DNA of 64,000 nt from contig NC_135244.1 of NCBI RefSeq assembly GCF_947623445.1, positions 17,112,860 to 17,176,859 of the forward strand, read 5' to 3'. The translations under genes and the position numbers were made by a program. Below are positions 13,167 to 27,403 of the stretch, in pieces. This DNA comes from Clavelina lepadiformis (lineage: Eukaryota > Chordata > Ascidiacea > Aplousobranchia > Clavelinidae). The notes beneath the pieces were generated by a model. It had not been told where the DNA came from and searched no databases. It worked only from the letters and a program-made list of their open reading frames with translations. Within the stretch, counting starts at the first letter, position 1. The number at the start of each line of letters is the position of its first letter.

Positions 13167-16100
13167 TGCGCACAGCGGGTCTCAACCTAAGAAAAGCATA
13201 CATACATTTACTGCAACAAAAATACAAGTTCTAGTAAATCACCCTATAACTAATACCAAATATTACATGTTTTGAATGATAAATATGAACCGTTTTAATG
13301 AACAGAACGTCACGCTTGAGTTATTTAAGTTAATAGGCAAACAACAATTTATGATTTATTTGATTGTATTGTCAGTGCGCAGTTAGTATTTATTCATTCA
13401 TTTATTTTTCGTCAAAAGCGCGGTGAAGACGAAAAATCAAGCCAGTTGTTGCTAACATGCGCCAATCAACAGGAAAAAGTGACAAAGCCGAAAAGGCTTA
13501 AAACGTGCTCAAAAAAAATAACGTTAATAATTACTGGTAACAACTAGCACGGCCACTAAATCTATACTTAGTAAAATCCATAAAACATAGGTTAAAAAAT
13601 CGAAAAATTTAGCAGACGAGCAGGTTGTGTGTTCAAGCAACTGATGATTGAAAATTGCTTCACTACATCAGTGACTGTTTGAATTTTGCTTGTACGCGTT
13701 GCGTAATATAATGACATCAAATATCCCGCCAATTGTAAATATGTCAGGGACTAAAATAAATAATATGGCATGAAATACATTATCGAACACGCAGAGCTAG
13801 CGAAGGGTTTGATGACGTATTTAAGCTTCTTACATGAGATCGTTTTGTAGTTGCGCCATGATATGTACTGTTTATAACAACACACAGACCGTGACATGAG
13901 CGTAGGGCGGGTTCTTACGCAAAATAATCAATTGACTTGTCAATATCTTTTACAGTGATAATATTTGAGCAATAAAATGTCTTACCTCACTTCCATGTTG
14001 GCAGTTCTGTGCATTTCAACAATAACCGAATATAATTAAACTTATGTCTGCGACAGTGAAAAAAGACAGTAAAATAAAAATGGCTCATTATACCTCTTAA
14101 CCTTCGTATGGAGTATCTTGCTGTTCATGTTTGATTTACCATATTTTATTTTGTTTGAGACCTTTAAACTAGCTAATGAAACCTGCCCTCGACTTCTGGT
14201 TTGTAACCAAATGGAATATCTCGGGCTTGCTTCTTTCTTTCAACTGTTCTTTCTGTCAGTGGATTAACTGACGACATCCTTCAAACGCATAATTGTTCTG
14301 CTAACTACTGCCCTAAAAGAAGTCACACAAGCTAGACTACAAGCAAGCCCAACAGCACGTCCCATAGGTGAAGTTTATCTCGCTGTGGTCGGCACAGCGT
14401 GTGTAGTTCTGCCTACTTTAGTGGCCACGCCACCGGTCTAATAAGCAATTAGCAAAAATTTCTGATAACTACTTGCTGCAGGGTTACTACCTATCTGCAT
14501 GGTTGCTACTGACTTTAAAGTTTAAATGAAACCATAAACTTTTTGCGTTGTCTTTTAACATGTTTCTCTAAAGTACAGTCTGCAGGCAAACTTTTTGATA
14601 GGCCGGTGATGACTATATACAAGGTGATATAGCGACAATAATTTCGTCCTTTAATCAGTTGCAACAGCGCCAACAACAACCCTATTCGTCATACTTCGCT
14701 GTAAACTGAAGTACGTATCCACAATGAATGGTGTCGATGAAGTCTGCCAACGGAAGCGGCATTACATTGCGTTTTGCGCACGATGCTTTGTGATACTATA
14801 GCGTTGAAGTCCAGTGAGTTAGACACTTATAACTAATTGTATGCTCCTTGACCATTTCTCTCATCTCTTTCATGATACAGTTATACCTTATGCTGCTTAG
14901 ATCTCTCAAAAGTATTCTCCTTGAATCTGTTCTATGCTTGAATCAACATTTTATTATCTTATTTATACATTAACCAGAAGCCGTGTGTAGGCTAAATAAT
15001 ACCTTTTGTTTCGAACGTTTTTTTGTGCACAGGTTTAACTACAGCACTTTTGCACAACTGGGCCAACCAAATGCTATCGTCAGCTGTTGGTTTTGATAAA
15101 TCTTCACCTGGATTGTGAAGAAAACAAGCAACTTCTTGGGCCTAAGAAATCCAATTCTTCGGTCTACTTGGGCCAATCAGTTGTTATGTCAAGATAAGAA
15201 TTCCCGCTGTGTATTACCACCATTATTTATTATACAGCATGTATGTACCGAACTAAGTTAGTACACAAGTCTGACAACGACAGGTTTATGAGACATACTG
15301 GGCTGGACATGGTATTCATAAGCGTACAACAATTTGATATCGTGGAAAGTAATTTACAGCGTCAGCTTTGCAGTGGCCTACGCGCTATAGCAATTGTATG
15401 TGGGTGATTGCAGGAATGACCATAGCTGAAAGTCACACTTTTTATGTTTACTAGAATTAAGACAATGGCAGCCTACTCAAAAGTTAATGTATAGATTAAT
15501 TGATAGCTGTCAATAAAATAACTCTTCTACCTTCGTAAGAGCAATTTTGTGATGGTTGCAGTTCTTTATATGACATAGATCTACTACGATTTAATTTCTT
15601 TAATATGAAACCATACCCCCTGTCCTTGGCATGGTTGTCTCGTAATGTGGGGAAGCATAGTCAAAGTGGCCTTTCTAGGTCGTTAATCTCTACCTCTTGA
15701 CCACATTCACGAGATAAATTGAATGGAAGTACAGTACTTCCAATTATCTTAACCTGTAATTCGTTTGTAGGCGTGTGTTTGTTTGGAGGTTGTGTCAAAA
15801 GCTTCTACCGCGTTACCAATGCTCTTTTCCTGTATTTAACGTCAATAATTGCATTTAGCAAAACATTTGCTTTTGTTTTTTAATTTACTAAAATTAAACT
15901 TCTCCATACTACATCAAAAAAGTATAGGGCCTACCTCGAAAATTTTGATTTTTAGCCGGAAAATAGAAATTTTCAAAAAACTTCATCACATAACGAACTA
16001 TACAAGCCTCAAACTGCATGCTGTATTTCAGAAGACAAAACAAGCTTCCTTGTATGTTAAAGAAATCGATACGATAATAATATAATCGATGTTTATGACA

Positions 16101-16554
16101 GGCTATTATAACCCCTGTGACATCCAACACGTTTGATTTCCTGCCCTGGTCTGCCCATGTCACAACTTTTCGTGATAGGGGCTACGTGCAGCTTGACCAC
16201 GTAATCTGGGACAGTCACTACATGATGGTCAACATCAAAAGCTGGCATATCCTAATCGTTATCACTTCAGGCGTTCAGGTCGCAATGAACTCTTACTTTA
16301 TTAGTAACTCAGAACATGAACACATAGTCACCCAAAAGTGTGTATAAAATTCCGCAAGCCACAAGTATTTTTTTTGAAATATAAAACTGTGCTATCGAAA
16401 ACTAATGCTGTACAGTAAAGGCTTAAGTGAAACGTAGTGCGTTAGTAAGCTACCTAGTAATCCTATGTCGCTAATGACGTAACACGAGCAAGCATTTGCC
16501 ATCATCACCATTATAACCAAACACCACATTGCCGAATGTATAGTAGTACAAAAA
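13167..16554. other. Upstream flank of TRPC
   Basis: No coding exon or repeat could be supported. The TRPC promoter and any untranslated first exon should lie at its left side. Confidence 0.4.
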
Positions 16555-16562
16555 GTCTTAAG

Positions 16563-16888
16563 CAGAGGCCGGGAATTTATGGCTCGCGAACCAGATGTGG
16601 TTCTTTTGATGACGGCATCTGGCTCGCAGATAAATCTAAGCTGGCATTTCTTAACACAATTGTTTGGAATAAAACTTTTTCTGTAATTGTAAGTCGCATT
16701 AACAGTAAGAAGCATGTTATTCAAGATTAAATTCAGACATTTACCGTTTCTAAAATTGTTGGTTTTTCTTAAAAATTCACACGTTGGTTGCATTAAGTGT
16801 TGAAAAATATTATATGGCTCTCACGGAAATACAATTAAAAATATGTAGCTTTCATGGCTCCCTTAGCCAATAAGGTTCCCGACTTCTG
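16563..16888. mobile_element. hAT-like non-autonomous element (MITE), 326 bp
   Basis: The ends form diverged inverted repeats: CAGAGGCCGGGAATTTATGG at the left and, read in reverse complement, CAGAAGTCGGGAACCTTATT at the right. It is flanked by an 8-bp target duplication, gtcttaag (16555-16562) and gtctaaag (16889-16896), matching at seven of eight bases. The 8-bp duplication and CAG...CTG ends are typical of the hAT superfamily. The internal GCTCGCGAACC and GGCTCGCAGATAAATC stretches resemble known hAT MITEs. There is no transposase inside. Confidence 0.8.
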
Positions 16889-16896
16889 GTCTAAAG

Positions 16897-19800
16897 TATT
16901 AACAACGTTTGGCTGATTTGGGAGATCTTTTAACCTAGTAGGTACTAGGTATAGGCAGCCTGACTTTCAAGTAAGTTTACTTTGCTCTATAAACAACATT
17001 CAAAAAACGTATCCACACCCTCAAGAGCTGACAAATGTAATAACCTCACGCTAAATAAAGTCTTGCCGAAGGCACGTTATTGTGCAGGCTTAGGTCTTAT
17101 CGATAATAATAGTCAAGAGCTACATGCAAAGCGGAAACACCTCTCTATTTAATTTCATAGCAAGCTAAGTTTTTAGTTCCAAGCATTCGTTTCACAGCGT
17201 AATGTAGTCAGGTATAGATTGTCGAAGCTCAATGCACACCGGTTTACGTAACACTGGTCAGAACCAAGTTATCTAAAACGGCTTACTGATCAAATCGATT
17301 GGAAATGACCACGTGTAGGTTATATTGTTAATCTATGGCGGGTTTTCTTTGCGAACATAAAAATCTGGAAAAAAAAGCTGATCGATATATATACGGTATA
17401 TATATATAACCTGTAGTGCTGATGAACACGATTAGCGAAGCGAAAGATATCATAGCTTTCCTTTCGTAGCTATGGCTACGGTGGAAAACAGATTTTAAAC
17501 TTTATCTCCTAACATCTCATACCCTTGCGAAGTTGAGCAGGCTCTTTAAACTAATAAATACTTCAGAAACCCAGCGGGCGAGCACTTAAAGAGCGAAGTA
17601 CTACTTTTAACTTTAACTTGAGATCCATAAACTGCAACATTTTCATTTTTTGTCCAGTCGAGCGAGATAAAGGCAAAGAAATTCTCATTGCATTTTTTCG
17701 GACCTATTCGACTGTAAGAAGATAATAGGCCATCATACGAACCCCCTATCCACACGTGAACTGCAATGAACCAGACTAAGCCAGCTTAAGCAAGACCACA
17801 AACCATGAACCGAAACGAAATCGCTTCCAAACTGGCCGCAATCCAAAATCGTCAACGTTGTTCTGTCGTTAATAAATGTATCCTTTCATGATTATGGTAC
17901 CGAAAGGTTGTCTGAAATACTATAATAGAATCCGTTTGACGCTACTTATAAAAACATTTCTTCTTGTTAAGCAATCGAAATATAGGACCAGCGATCGAAA
18001 ACAGCCAGTTTCAGAAAAAAACGAATTTTCTAAATAAAACTTTGAAGCGGAAGTCACATAATAAAACATGTTTTTGCATAAAAATCCCAAAGTACAGTAT
18101 AGGAAATCCGCTATGAACGCTTGTCAAAATTTAATTGCCAATGCAGCCTATACAGTTTAATGATATTATTCTTCACTTGTGTTCGCACGCAGTTATAGGC
18201 TACGCTTTGACTTCTTGTATTAACTAAGTCAAAGTGGCGGTTATTGCGAAGGTTTGAACGACAAAACGACGCTTACTTCTGTTCAGTGGTCCTGGTGAAC
18301 AGTTCCAACTTCAAGCAATATAACAAAAAAATAAAACGTGTGTTTGTTTAGCCCACTCAGCGGAACTTACAGAAAAAACAAGCTCGGTAACTGGGGCTCA
18401 AGTGATGACGAATCAATCCCGAGTTTAAGTTGTGCAGAGACTTTCCTCAGTCCGAGGAGAAGGATTATGATAAGTTACCAAATCAATATTTTTTTATAAC
18501 TTAAGTTAATAAACATTTCAGTAACTCATAAAAGAGTGCCTACTTCTAAAGGATACTAGGAAGTGCTACGCTGACTCATTATGTAAGTGTGCTCAACCTA
18601 AACTAGTTTATGTAGTTTTTGTAATCAAAAAATTTGTCATACCAAGAATGGCCACTAGAGCCAAGATAGTAGAAAAAATCTCAAATAATTAAAGGTTTCG
18701 ATCGATACTAAAACCATTATCAGTGTAGGCTATTTCAGTTATTATAGTAATGAATAGCTTATGTTTTCAATTGTTTTAGCTCAATATTGGCCTAATGTTT
18801 TCTCTGCGTAGCCTAACGCCTTACCCTTTGCTCATAAATTTGTTAACTAATAACTTAAACGAATAGGGGGTTCAAATTACACGACTTTCCCCTATTTAGC
18901 CAATATATAAAAAAGGTGGCAGGCGCGCATTTATTTCTTCATTAACTGAATGACGATCATGTTATGATACATTGGCGCGATATTTAGGAGTTTTGTATGA
19001 ATGGCAAAAAAGTAGCAGAAAATATCGGAATTTTAGCATTTGGTTTTTGTAGGCTACGAGAAATCCCAGTCAAACGAAACAAAAGTAATTCGAAAACAGC
19101 ATCAGCCCTTCAAAAAAAAATTTTGATTTTGTTAGCACGAACAAATTAAAAAAATTTTCAAACATCTCTTCATTCAAACAAACTGCAACGGCAGCCCGTG
19201 GTTTCGATTCACACGCTACCGGCTTTATTGCAATCGTGTGCATCACCAAGCGGACATACCGTACAAATGGCGATGTTTTCTCATCGTTCGAGACCCGGTA
19301 ACCAAACTTGTCTTTGTGCAAGTTGCGATGGATCCTTTTTTATTTGTATTTTTATATTGTATCTCCCAAATTCGGAACTGTTTACTGTAGGAACTATACT
19401 ATAGTTTACTGTTTACTACTGAACAGAAGCAAGCATCGTACATGCTCAAGTGCGTTAGGCCTACAACGGTCGCAAAACTAGAAATTAAAACACTTTTGCA
19501 TATTTAGAGGTCAGGCGCCATCCATCATCCATCCACTATCAAACCGAAAAAGACTTTTGGCTAAGCTCTTTAATGTAATACAGGCGATGTTCGAAATGTA
19601 ATCTTGACTTTGTTAAGATTATCAAAACCGCATAACCATAAACGAATCTAACAGCCCTTTTCACTTATCGCTAAAGGAAGAAAGATCCTTGCCGTAGAAT
19701 AGAACTATTGGATATTACCAAAGCGAGGAAAATCACCAAACCTTATCAGAGGCGAGACCCTTTGCAATTTAGGAAAGTAAGATAATTTGCAAACTTTGTA

Positions 19801-22800
19801 AATAACCAAGTTAATAATTTAATTCATCGAACACGACGCCCGGCCTATTAAAGGTCATAATTATTCATAAACACTTCAGCGTTGATATCTTACATATAAT
19901 GAAGATATACCAAGGATACGTAATCTAAACATCTATACCTGATATTGGTAAATACTTTGTACAAAGTGAAGGTAAAAAAAGGTGACTCGTTAGCATGCAT
20001 TAACCTTAACTTAATGCAATAAATAATGTGTGGTCCATGTGCATTCATGATGTTTTGTGACAGATGTAAGAGTGACATATTGTGCTATGAATAACAAAAT
20101 CTAATACTTCTGAAAGACATTATCGTTAAACTGGTCGGATTTGAATTAGCTTCCATGAATAAAAACCAATTTGAAGCGGTACTCAGTGTGATGCCAGCCA
20201 ACTTTTTTAATTTCAAGACGTTCACTTGATTTGAGTATAGCCTAATAATCTAGATTAACTGACAACTATTGCAACTATTTATCGCAATGGGCCGAAATGT
20301 ACAAGTGCAATGATGCAGAGGACCATACAACAGATAAAAGTATTTAAAAATAATAACCTTATTCTTGATAAAGTCTGTGCAGGAGCAGAGCCACGTTCTG
20401 TATGTATGTACCGTATGTAGGTCACACAGGCAGTCAAGTATCGGTTAGGCTACGAGAATGGGTACGCAGAAAGTTGATTTTAGCTATTTAACGATTTATT
20501 GGAGTTAGATTTAGATTAGAAGGTAGGTTTAGTTTACTATGTTGTAACATTTAAGTTAGTTTAACAAGAAACTGTGAAAATAGCTTCGAACGCACGATAT
20601 TTTGCGGTGAAATGGTGGTAGCCTTGATCGTTACCTTCACGTAATATCAGCGGCGTTGACAAAAATATTGACAACAAAGTCTGTGACAGATTTCTTCGTT
20701 TTATTTACTTCTTCGTAAAATACAGAATAAAAAATGTGGATACCAGCGATAATCTACTCATTTTAATGCATTTATTAAGCTTCGTTTTCCCGCAATTATG
20801 CTTGTATCAACGTACAAACAACCCACACCGTTTGCTGTTTGTCATCAACATGTTAATATGATTTAAAATAATCAACAACACGTACCTTTTCTTCAAGCTT
20901 CAAATATTTCCTGGACAATGAAAAATATTGCTCTTGGAGCGGTTTTGCAGGCCAATTAAATTTTTCAATCCATCACTGGCTGCGTCTTTCTTTGTTTATT
21001 CTTTGATGACCATACAACTGTTTTCCAATAATTAGCAAGGTACAAAGCTATGTATTAAGAAATTAAATGAATGAATGCGTTCATACCACTCTGCAAAGGG
21101 TAAAAAGATCAAGCAGGCCACGTTTTAACTGAAAGAGCTTCATAGATTAAACCATGCTAAAGTTAAAATGACAGAATGTTTTGAACCAAGATTGTATTAC
21201 ATAAACCATAACTGCTACTGGTAGGCTACCGCATTGAATCGATTTACGCCAATTGATTTGTAAACCCTAAAGAAATAACTCTTGTTAGGGAAAAACTGCT
21301 ATATACCCACTTGGGACTAAACTGAGCGAATTAACCTGGCAGTGAACTTACGGTACCTCATGCGTTCGCTGCCAATATAGGCCTTTTGCTTATGCAGAAG
21401 ATAGCTTGGTAATCCAGAAGGCAATTGTCATCACGTCAGTTCACGTTTTGTGTTCAGCCTATGTTGTTTACAACAGCTCATATTGCAAGAAAATGTCCTT
21501 TACGCTGATACGACCAATCGAGCCAATATGCGACCAATATGCAGATTCGTTGCAAAACTGCTAACACTAACGGCTTCAAGCAAGCGATACAATACAATTG
21601 TAGGACTTACATATTTAGCTGTCTGCCGCTATATATAGAAATGATCTACGTCTATGATGATAAACATAAATAACAGGTACTTATATAGCAACTACATATA
21701 GTGCTGTACATCCTGCTGTTATCTGGCTCTGTTCAAGTAAGCATGTTAATACCTAGCGATTGATGCCATTAAAACTCCTTTGGGGACGTTTAATATTGTC
21801 GCTTGCGATGCGAGGCCTGTTGACAGTCGTTACGCTTTATGTATTTGCGATCACATGCCATGTGCTCAGCTGTTTGTTTAAAAAGCAAACAATTGTACGC
21901 AGACTAGGGCGCGATTGATGGAACCGTTCCAAGCTGAATGTTACAGCTTGCTCACGAAGTAACAATAAAAACTTGCTATTGTTAATTTAAAGACAGGTTA
22001 CGGGTAATCCCCCTAACACTAGGCTGAAGAACTGGTTAAAATAGCAATAGAATGCTTGGAAGCTGTAAAAGATGCTTCAATACAAGCAACCTGTTTATAT
22101 GACAGGTATAACCTATACTATTCCCTTAAACGTTTACAACCAGCAATAGTAGCTTATTCTATGAGTGCATCCGTTGAGACATACCGTTTTGCGCCGTAAA
22201 ATCGTCAATTCAAACAATCCATGCAGACAATTAATAGCTCCTAAAGCAACATAAAATAGCTCCCATAGCTAAATTCAAAACTCTGCATCGCTGTTTTGTT
22301 ACATTTCATCGCATCATTTATTCTCGTCATTGGATGTGGAGAACGGAAAGAATGTGCTGAGTTTTTTATAGCTTAGTAAAACAAAAACACGGTCACATAC
22401 AGTCAATAAACGGGAAAACGCGTATATAATCTATAAATAGCGTTTCTTAGGTTTTTTCAAGTAAAGCAGCTTCCGGGAAAAACTAGGTTTGAGTTTCGAC
22501 TACCAGGTACAGAACTACAGTCGTGTTTTGACATCTAGCAACGTCACGCGGAGAAAGAATACTAAAGGAAGCGGAAAGTTGAACCATGAATACGTCTTGC
22601 ATTTGTCTCAATCTACAAAGTAAACTAGTTTCGATTCTGCCTCAGTGTGATAAATACGAGTGACCACAAGCTATAGTGAAAAACTCTGGGAAAAAAGTTT
22701 AAGTCAGGATCAAAAATTCGTCATAAACATACAATTGCCGGCCTTTACTTTTCCGTTTTACTGTACTAACCTTACTAGTTTATTTTTGTATCATCACTTT

Positions 22801-24228
22801 AACTAGAATTCTTCAAAAATTCTTTGTTCTTGTTTGTACATGACAAAGATTGCTGTTGACTACCAAGCATTTTTGATGGTGGCATTCCTTTTATCAACAA
22901 AATCATAACAGGTTAAAAATGAGGATTTGGATTGAACTTATTCGAACAAAAGTTAAATTTCGTTCAAATATCATTGCTTTTATTGCCAGCTGTCTACTTT
23001 TAATGTAACTTTCTTGAAATAGTTTTGAAAACTCAGCTGGAGTTGTTAATTTTATAACTGCGAAAAGTTTAAACGCCGCTGGTTATGCGTGACGTCAGGC
23101 GACATTCAGTGTAAAGTTAAACATGATTTAGTCTAAAGCTGCAGAAAAATAGATCATCTCCTGACAACAAGTCGTGTTATTGCGGCAGGTACATAGTTAT
23201 TGTTAGTGTTTTGTATAGGCTTATTTCTTTTATATCTACTGTAGCTCCTAGCGACCTAGCACAAACAATACCGTGGTAGCCTATATTGAGAGTTCACAAA
23301 AAATATTTCTAGCAATATACGCTTTCTGTCTGCAAGTATATAAACAGTTAATTGGTGCGTCAATCTCCGAATGTAATAAGCGTGTTTTTTGGTACTGTAT
23401 TGATGAAATAATATAGGCTACCTCTCTTTATAGAAAAATCGGATCTAAAAAGTTTGTGTAACCCGAAAATAGGCTGTATAGCAGCCGTATATGCTGAACT
23501 TTTGCGATTTCCATGGTTTTGTTGGACGTTCTACAGTACTTAATGGTTAAAAAGTGTGTTAAACCAATCAGAGGCCAGTCTGGCCGGTGCTGTTTTTCAG
23601 TGCGGTGATTACCCTAGCATGCGGCGCGTTACAATTTGCAGGTTAGCCTACATGTTTAGGTAAGCCGAAATTGTAGGTGAAAATTGATAAATTTGACTCT
23701 TTTGGCCTAAAATTACAGTCTATACTTTAACATTTTATGGCAGGAGTTAGAGATATGTGATGTAACTAGAATTTCATAGCATAATAGACTAAGGCATTCT
23801 AAAGTGACATACAAAATTTCAGGGATTTTTCGATTAATTGCATTTTTAGTAATCTCACTTTGTAAGAAATTAGGCATTTGTAAAAGCATATATGGCGCCT
23901 ACATACAGGAGCTTAAACTAATAAGCCAACCTAATATAATTTCATGCACATGTTTTATAATACAGTACTATGTGGCGATTTGCGCACGCCGCAGCAATTG
24001 TCAAACAGACGCAAAACCACTCCCAGTGAAAAAATCACTTTGGAATGTTCGCTGAGGCTAATACTAATTGCACACCAGCCTTGGTTATTTATTTATTATA
24101 CAAAACATGAAGTTGGTAATCTATCCTGTGAATTCTTATTACTATTACTTACTATTTGTTTGCAGATAAAGTTTGGTTACACGCCGCATACATTTCATTA
24201 TACTAATTCGTGTAATCATTCCATATTC
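16897..24228. other. Gene-poor interval between hAT MITE and piggyBac
   Basis: About 7.3 kb of AT-rich DNA with only short, chance-like open frames. No splice-joined coding series, tRNA or repeat was recognised by eye. Confidence 0.4.
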
Positions 24229-26023
24229 TTAACCTTTGTCCTACTGCATGGGTACAATTGTAACCTTTCCAATTTTAAATTAAGGCAGTCTTTTTTCTAT
24301 AAACCTGAGGGACCTGAGATTTCCTGACATCTCTACATCTTTGTGTTAGATTATGCAGAGTAAATTTCGGCAAAAAATCTTTACACGTTACCGAGATTGA
24401 GGATCGAGTTGTTTTTACACCCTTAAGAGGCGGCATGGGTACAATTGTACCCTTACACTTTTTGTATTGAAATGACGCCAGAATACATAACCCAAAGACA
24501 ATTTTTCCAATTTTGAGTGAAACAGATTACAGAAATGATTTATTTGATACGAAATATGAACGAAAACTTAATCGAGGTGGTTTTAGTCCGTTTCACAAGT
24601 AATACACTTTGTTTTTGTCACTGAGTGTTCGTCGCAAACAGGCTGAACGCAAGCCACGCAGCTTTTCCTGGTCTTACGTCGTTTTCGTTTCTGGTCTCTG
24701 CAGACATATCAGCTGCCAACAATCGGTGTTGCTCCACGACTTCCATGGGGTTCTTTGGGGTTAGTTGCAGTCCCTTCTGGCGGTGTCGCAGTGTGCCGTC
24801 CTAGAACCATTTCCACTGCAGCTCGAAGGAAACGGTTTCTCATCACCATGCGGTTGGTAGAGCGAGCTTCCACTGAAGGCATACAAAGCTGTTTCGCAAG
24901 ATCTTTCAGAAACTTTCTTCGTTGGTCCTTTTTTCTGAACTCTGGGTTGTGTTCCCTGTAGATGATAAACGACGCTAAACCAGTGACGTCGATCATGTTA
25001 TAAGTTAGAAAAACGCCAAAGACCAAAGCAATGTCCGTCTTTTTACAATGTATTCACCCAGCATTTTGTCCATCGTGTCCAGTGTCCACCCCACCTTTGG
25101 TTTTGTTGTAATACTTGATTATCTCTGGTTTGCTTAATTGCGTCGCTTCGACTTCTCCAGTCATGTGCATTGACGATAGAAGCACAACTGATTTTTTTTT
25201 CTTTGGCACATATGAACAGACTGTTGCATCTTGATGGTAGGCGAAGTTGGTCGAGTAAACAGTCCTTTCCTTGGCAGGCTGCTTGTTGCTAGGCAAGAAC
25301 CTTTTGTTTTTTCTGACTGTTCCAACTAAAGTCATGTCCCATGTGTTCAATACTTTAGCTAGCTGCATACCTGTGAAGAAATTATCGGTGGTGACATTTC
25401 TTCCAGAGCCTTTATACAAATAGACCAGGTCCAGAACTGTTCGCTCACCAACATTTACCTGTCTGGGACCATCTATTGGTTTTCCAGTATAACGCTGACC
25501 ATGTAGCGGGTAGAAGTTAGATGCATGACAAGCCCAGGAATTCTTGATGCCATATTTAGCCGGTTTAGATGGTATATACTGTGTAAATTTAGTATTTCCT
25601 CGATATGGAAACAATTGTTCATCTATGGTGATTCATGTGGTTTGTAGGCTCTCTCCAAATTTTTATTCAGCATGAGCCAAATATCTCGTATTGGTGCAGC
25701 TTTATCTTTTTGCACACGCTCTGCACGAGTATTTTCATTGTCGAATCTAATAAATCTTAGCATCATACTGAAGCGGTCTCGAGACATAGCTGCACGTACA
25801 AGAGGCAAAGCATCTACATTCCACATATCTTCAAGATTCTCTTTGTTATTTCACGTGTGATACTTCCGTAGAGCACAGAAGCTAAACGTTCAGACCAATA
25901 AATACGCCACACCGTATAAAAAGTATAACCAATTTGGGAATTTCAATATAAAATGTATGTGGGTACAATTGTACCCATACCGCCTTTTAGCGGTGTTAAA
26001 TTATGCAGTAGGACAAAGGTTAA
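24229..26023 (-). mobile_element. piggyBac-family transposon, 1.8 kb, TTAA-flanked
   Basis: Flanked by TTAA at 24229-24232 and 26020-26023, the obligatory piggyBac target. The terminal inverted repeat CCTTTGTCCTACTGCAT is perfect at both ends (24233-24249 and 26003-26019). Just inside lies a 16-bp palindrome GGGTACAATTGTACCC, perfect at 24437-24452 and 25961-25976, with a degenerate third copy at 24250-24265. A GGCGG-ATGGG block adjoins the palindrome at both ends. The left end carries about 170 extra bases between the terminal repeat and the palindrome compared with the right end. The interior holds a broken transposase on the minus strand, so this copy cannot mobilise itself, though its ends look usable in trans. 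Confidence 0.93.
24583..25870 (-). pseudogene. Broken piggyBac transposase
   Basis: A DDD-type cut-and-paste transposase relic. Recognisable blocks, N to C: WNVDALPLVRAAMSRDRF, IDEQLFPYRG (first Asp codon 25621-25623), FTQYIPSKPAKYGIK, VTTDNFFTG (second Asp 25384-25386), NKTKGGVDT (third Asp 25084-25086), NMIDVTGLASFIIY, and a C-terminal cysteine-rich domain with spacing CVAC...C..EH...CITC ending at TAA 24583-24585. Lesions: the N-terminal roughly 100 residues are absent; a frameshift just before the first Asp at about 25624-25628; a 7-bp tandem duplication (25075-25081 and 25082-25088) right after the third Asp; a frameshift at an A5/T5 run around 25009-25013; and an in-frame TGA at 24709-24711 where the cysteine-rich domain begins. 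All three catalytic Asp codons survive. Confidence 0.9.
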
Positions 26024-27403
26024 ATAAAGATTGCTTAAACGCGCAGTTTAAAGTAGAATGCTGAGCAGCATACAAAGGTTTAGCAAACAAACACCTCGGT
26101 TTATAAAAATAAGTAGGTCGTCGAATAATGTAATTAATTGATTCCGATTAACGAAGAAGCAATAAAAATTGCGTTCACACCAAATTGCCCTAATGTGAAG
26201 GCGCCGTTTAACTTCCTAAACCCATTACAGTATAGCCAACATATATTGATTGAATGAATGTGTTGGTTGAATATTTCGAAAAATAAAGGATTTTCATTAC
26301 ACGTTTGGAGTAATACTGTTTATGAATATTCTGTATGCATTTTGTTTTGTATTAAATGGTAGACACAAAATTCCGTATGTCCTCTTGATACCTTGCAGCC
26401 CGAGGTCCACCACGGTCTTAATCTGGCTCTGGGTGTTGATTTATTCCATTTTGACTTGTTGTGCGTCAGCTGGCGGTAGTTTTTTACTAGGTTATCTAGT
26501 GAATACGTGCGCTTTTGACTGTTCTTTTTTTTGGCCTTAATAAACTACTAAGAACTTTAGTTAATGAACTATAGATACTGGTAGTTTACAGGGCCTTGCA
26601 TAAAATATGCTTTTAATTTACTCTTATTTTTTGTTTAGAATATTCATATAGATTAATTTCTGTTCTAACACATTCAAACTTATTGTGATCTTGTTAAAAA
26701 TTGTCGGGTTTGACAAGCTCCTGTATAACTACATCCAGTTTGTTTATTTTTAGTTGGATTTTTCTATTTTATTTAATTCTTGTGTAATTGTTTCTAGGTC
26801 TTTTTATTATCCTGTTTAGAAAAATGTTTTTTTTTAAATCTGTTCTAGAACAAAGCGTATGAAAATCTTTATACTCTTAGGCTAGAACTTCATTGCATAG
26901 CAAAATAATAAGTACACGCGATGTCTATACATCATGTTCAGTATGGTGTTTATATAATATCTATGGTATAGTGTCGTTTATTTTTCGCCATTGACTATTA
27001 TGGGAAGCGAAAAATAGTGCTAAGTTTTGGGATACGTTATCGTTACCAATAACCCGCTCACGAACAATCAATGAATGAAAAAAAAGCGTAGGTTATGTTT
27101 AATGGTGATTTCCAGACTACCAGAAGGGATCGCAGTGTCTATAGGGCCAGAGTTTGCATGTTTTTCTGTTTCAATTTATAATGAGGTCTAATCTGTAATG
27201 CAGAAGTGCGCAACCGTGTGATACATTTGCATACTAGACCGTTGCTACCGAAATTGTGAGTTTGTGACATCATTTGATGATTGATTTCATTTGATCTCGT
27301 GTACTTCTGCACGAGACACGTATTTTTAATGCCATGCCCAAGGGAAAAACTGCATTTTTTAGCCTTTTTCGACAAAATCTTTGGTGCACAAAAGATCTAA
27401 GAG
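26024..27403. other. Spacer between piggyBac and the TA-flanked element
   Basis: T-rich non-coding sequence. Nothing recognisable was seen. Confidence 0.4.

Noticed and set aside
20885..20990. Coding-like minus-strand stretch (WPAKPLQEQYFSLSRKYLKLEEK) before a GTACGT donor
   Set aside because: An in-frame TGA lies directly upstream and no acceptor or start fits the frame; about 28 open codons is within chance.
24709..25614. Functional piggyBac transposase
   Set aside because: An in-frame TGA, at least three frameshifts and a missing N-terminus.
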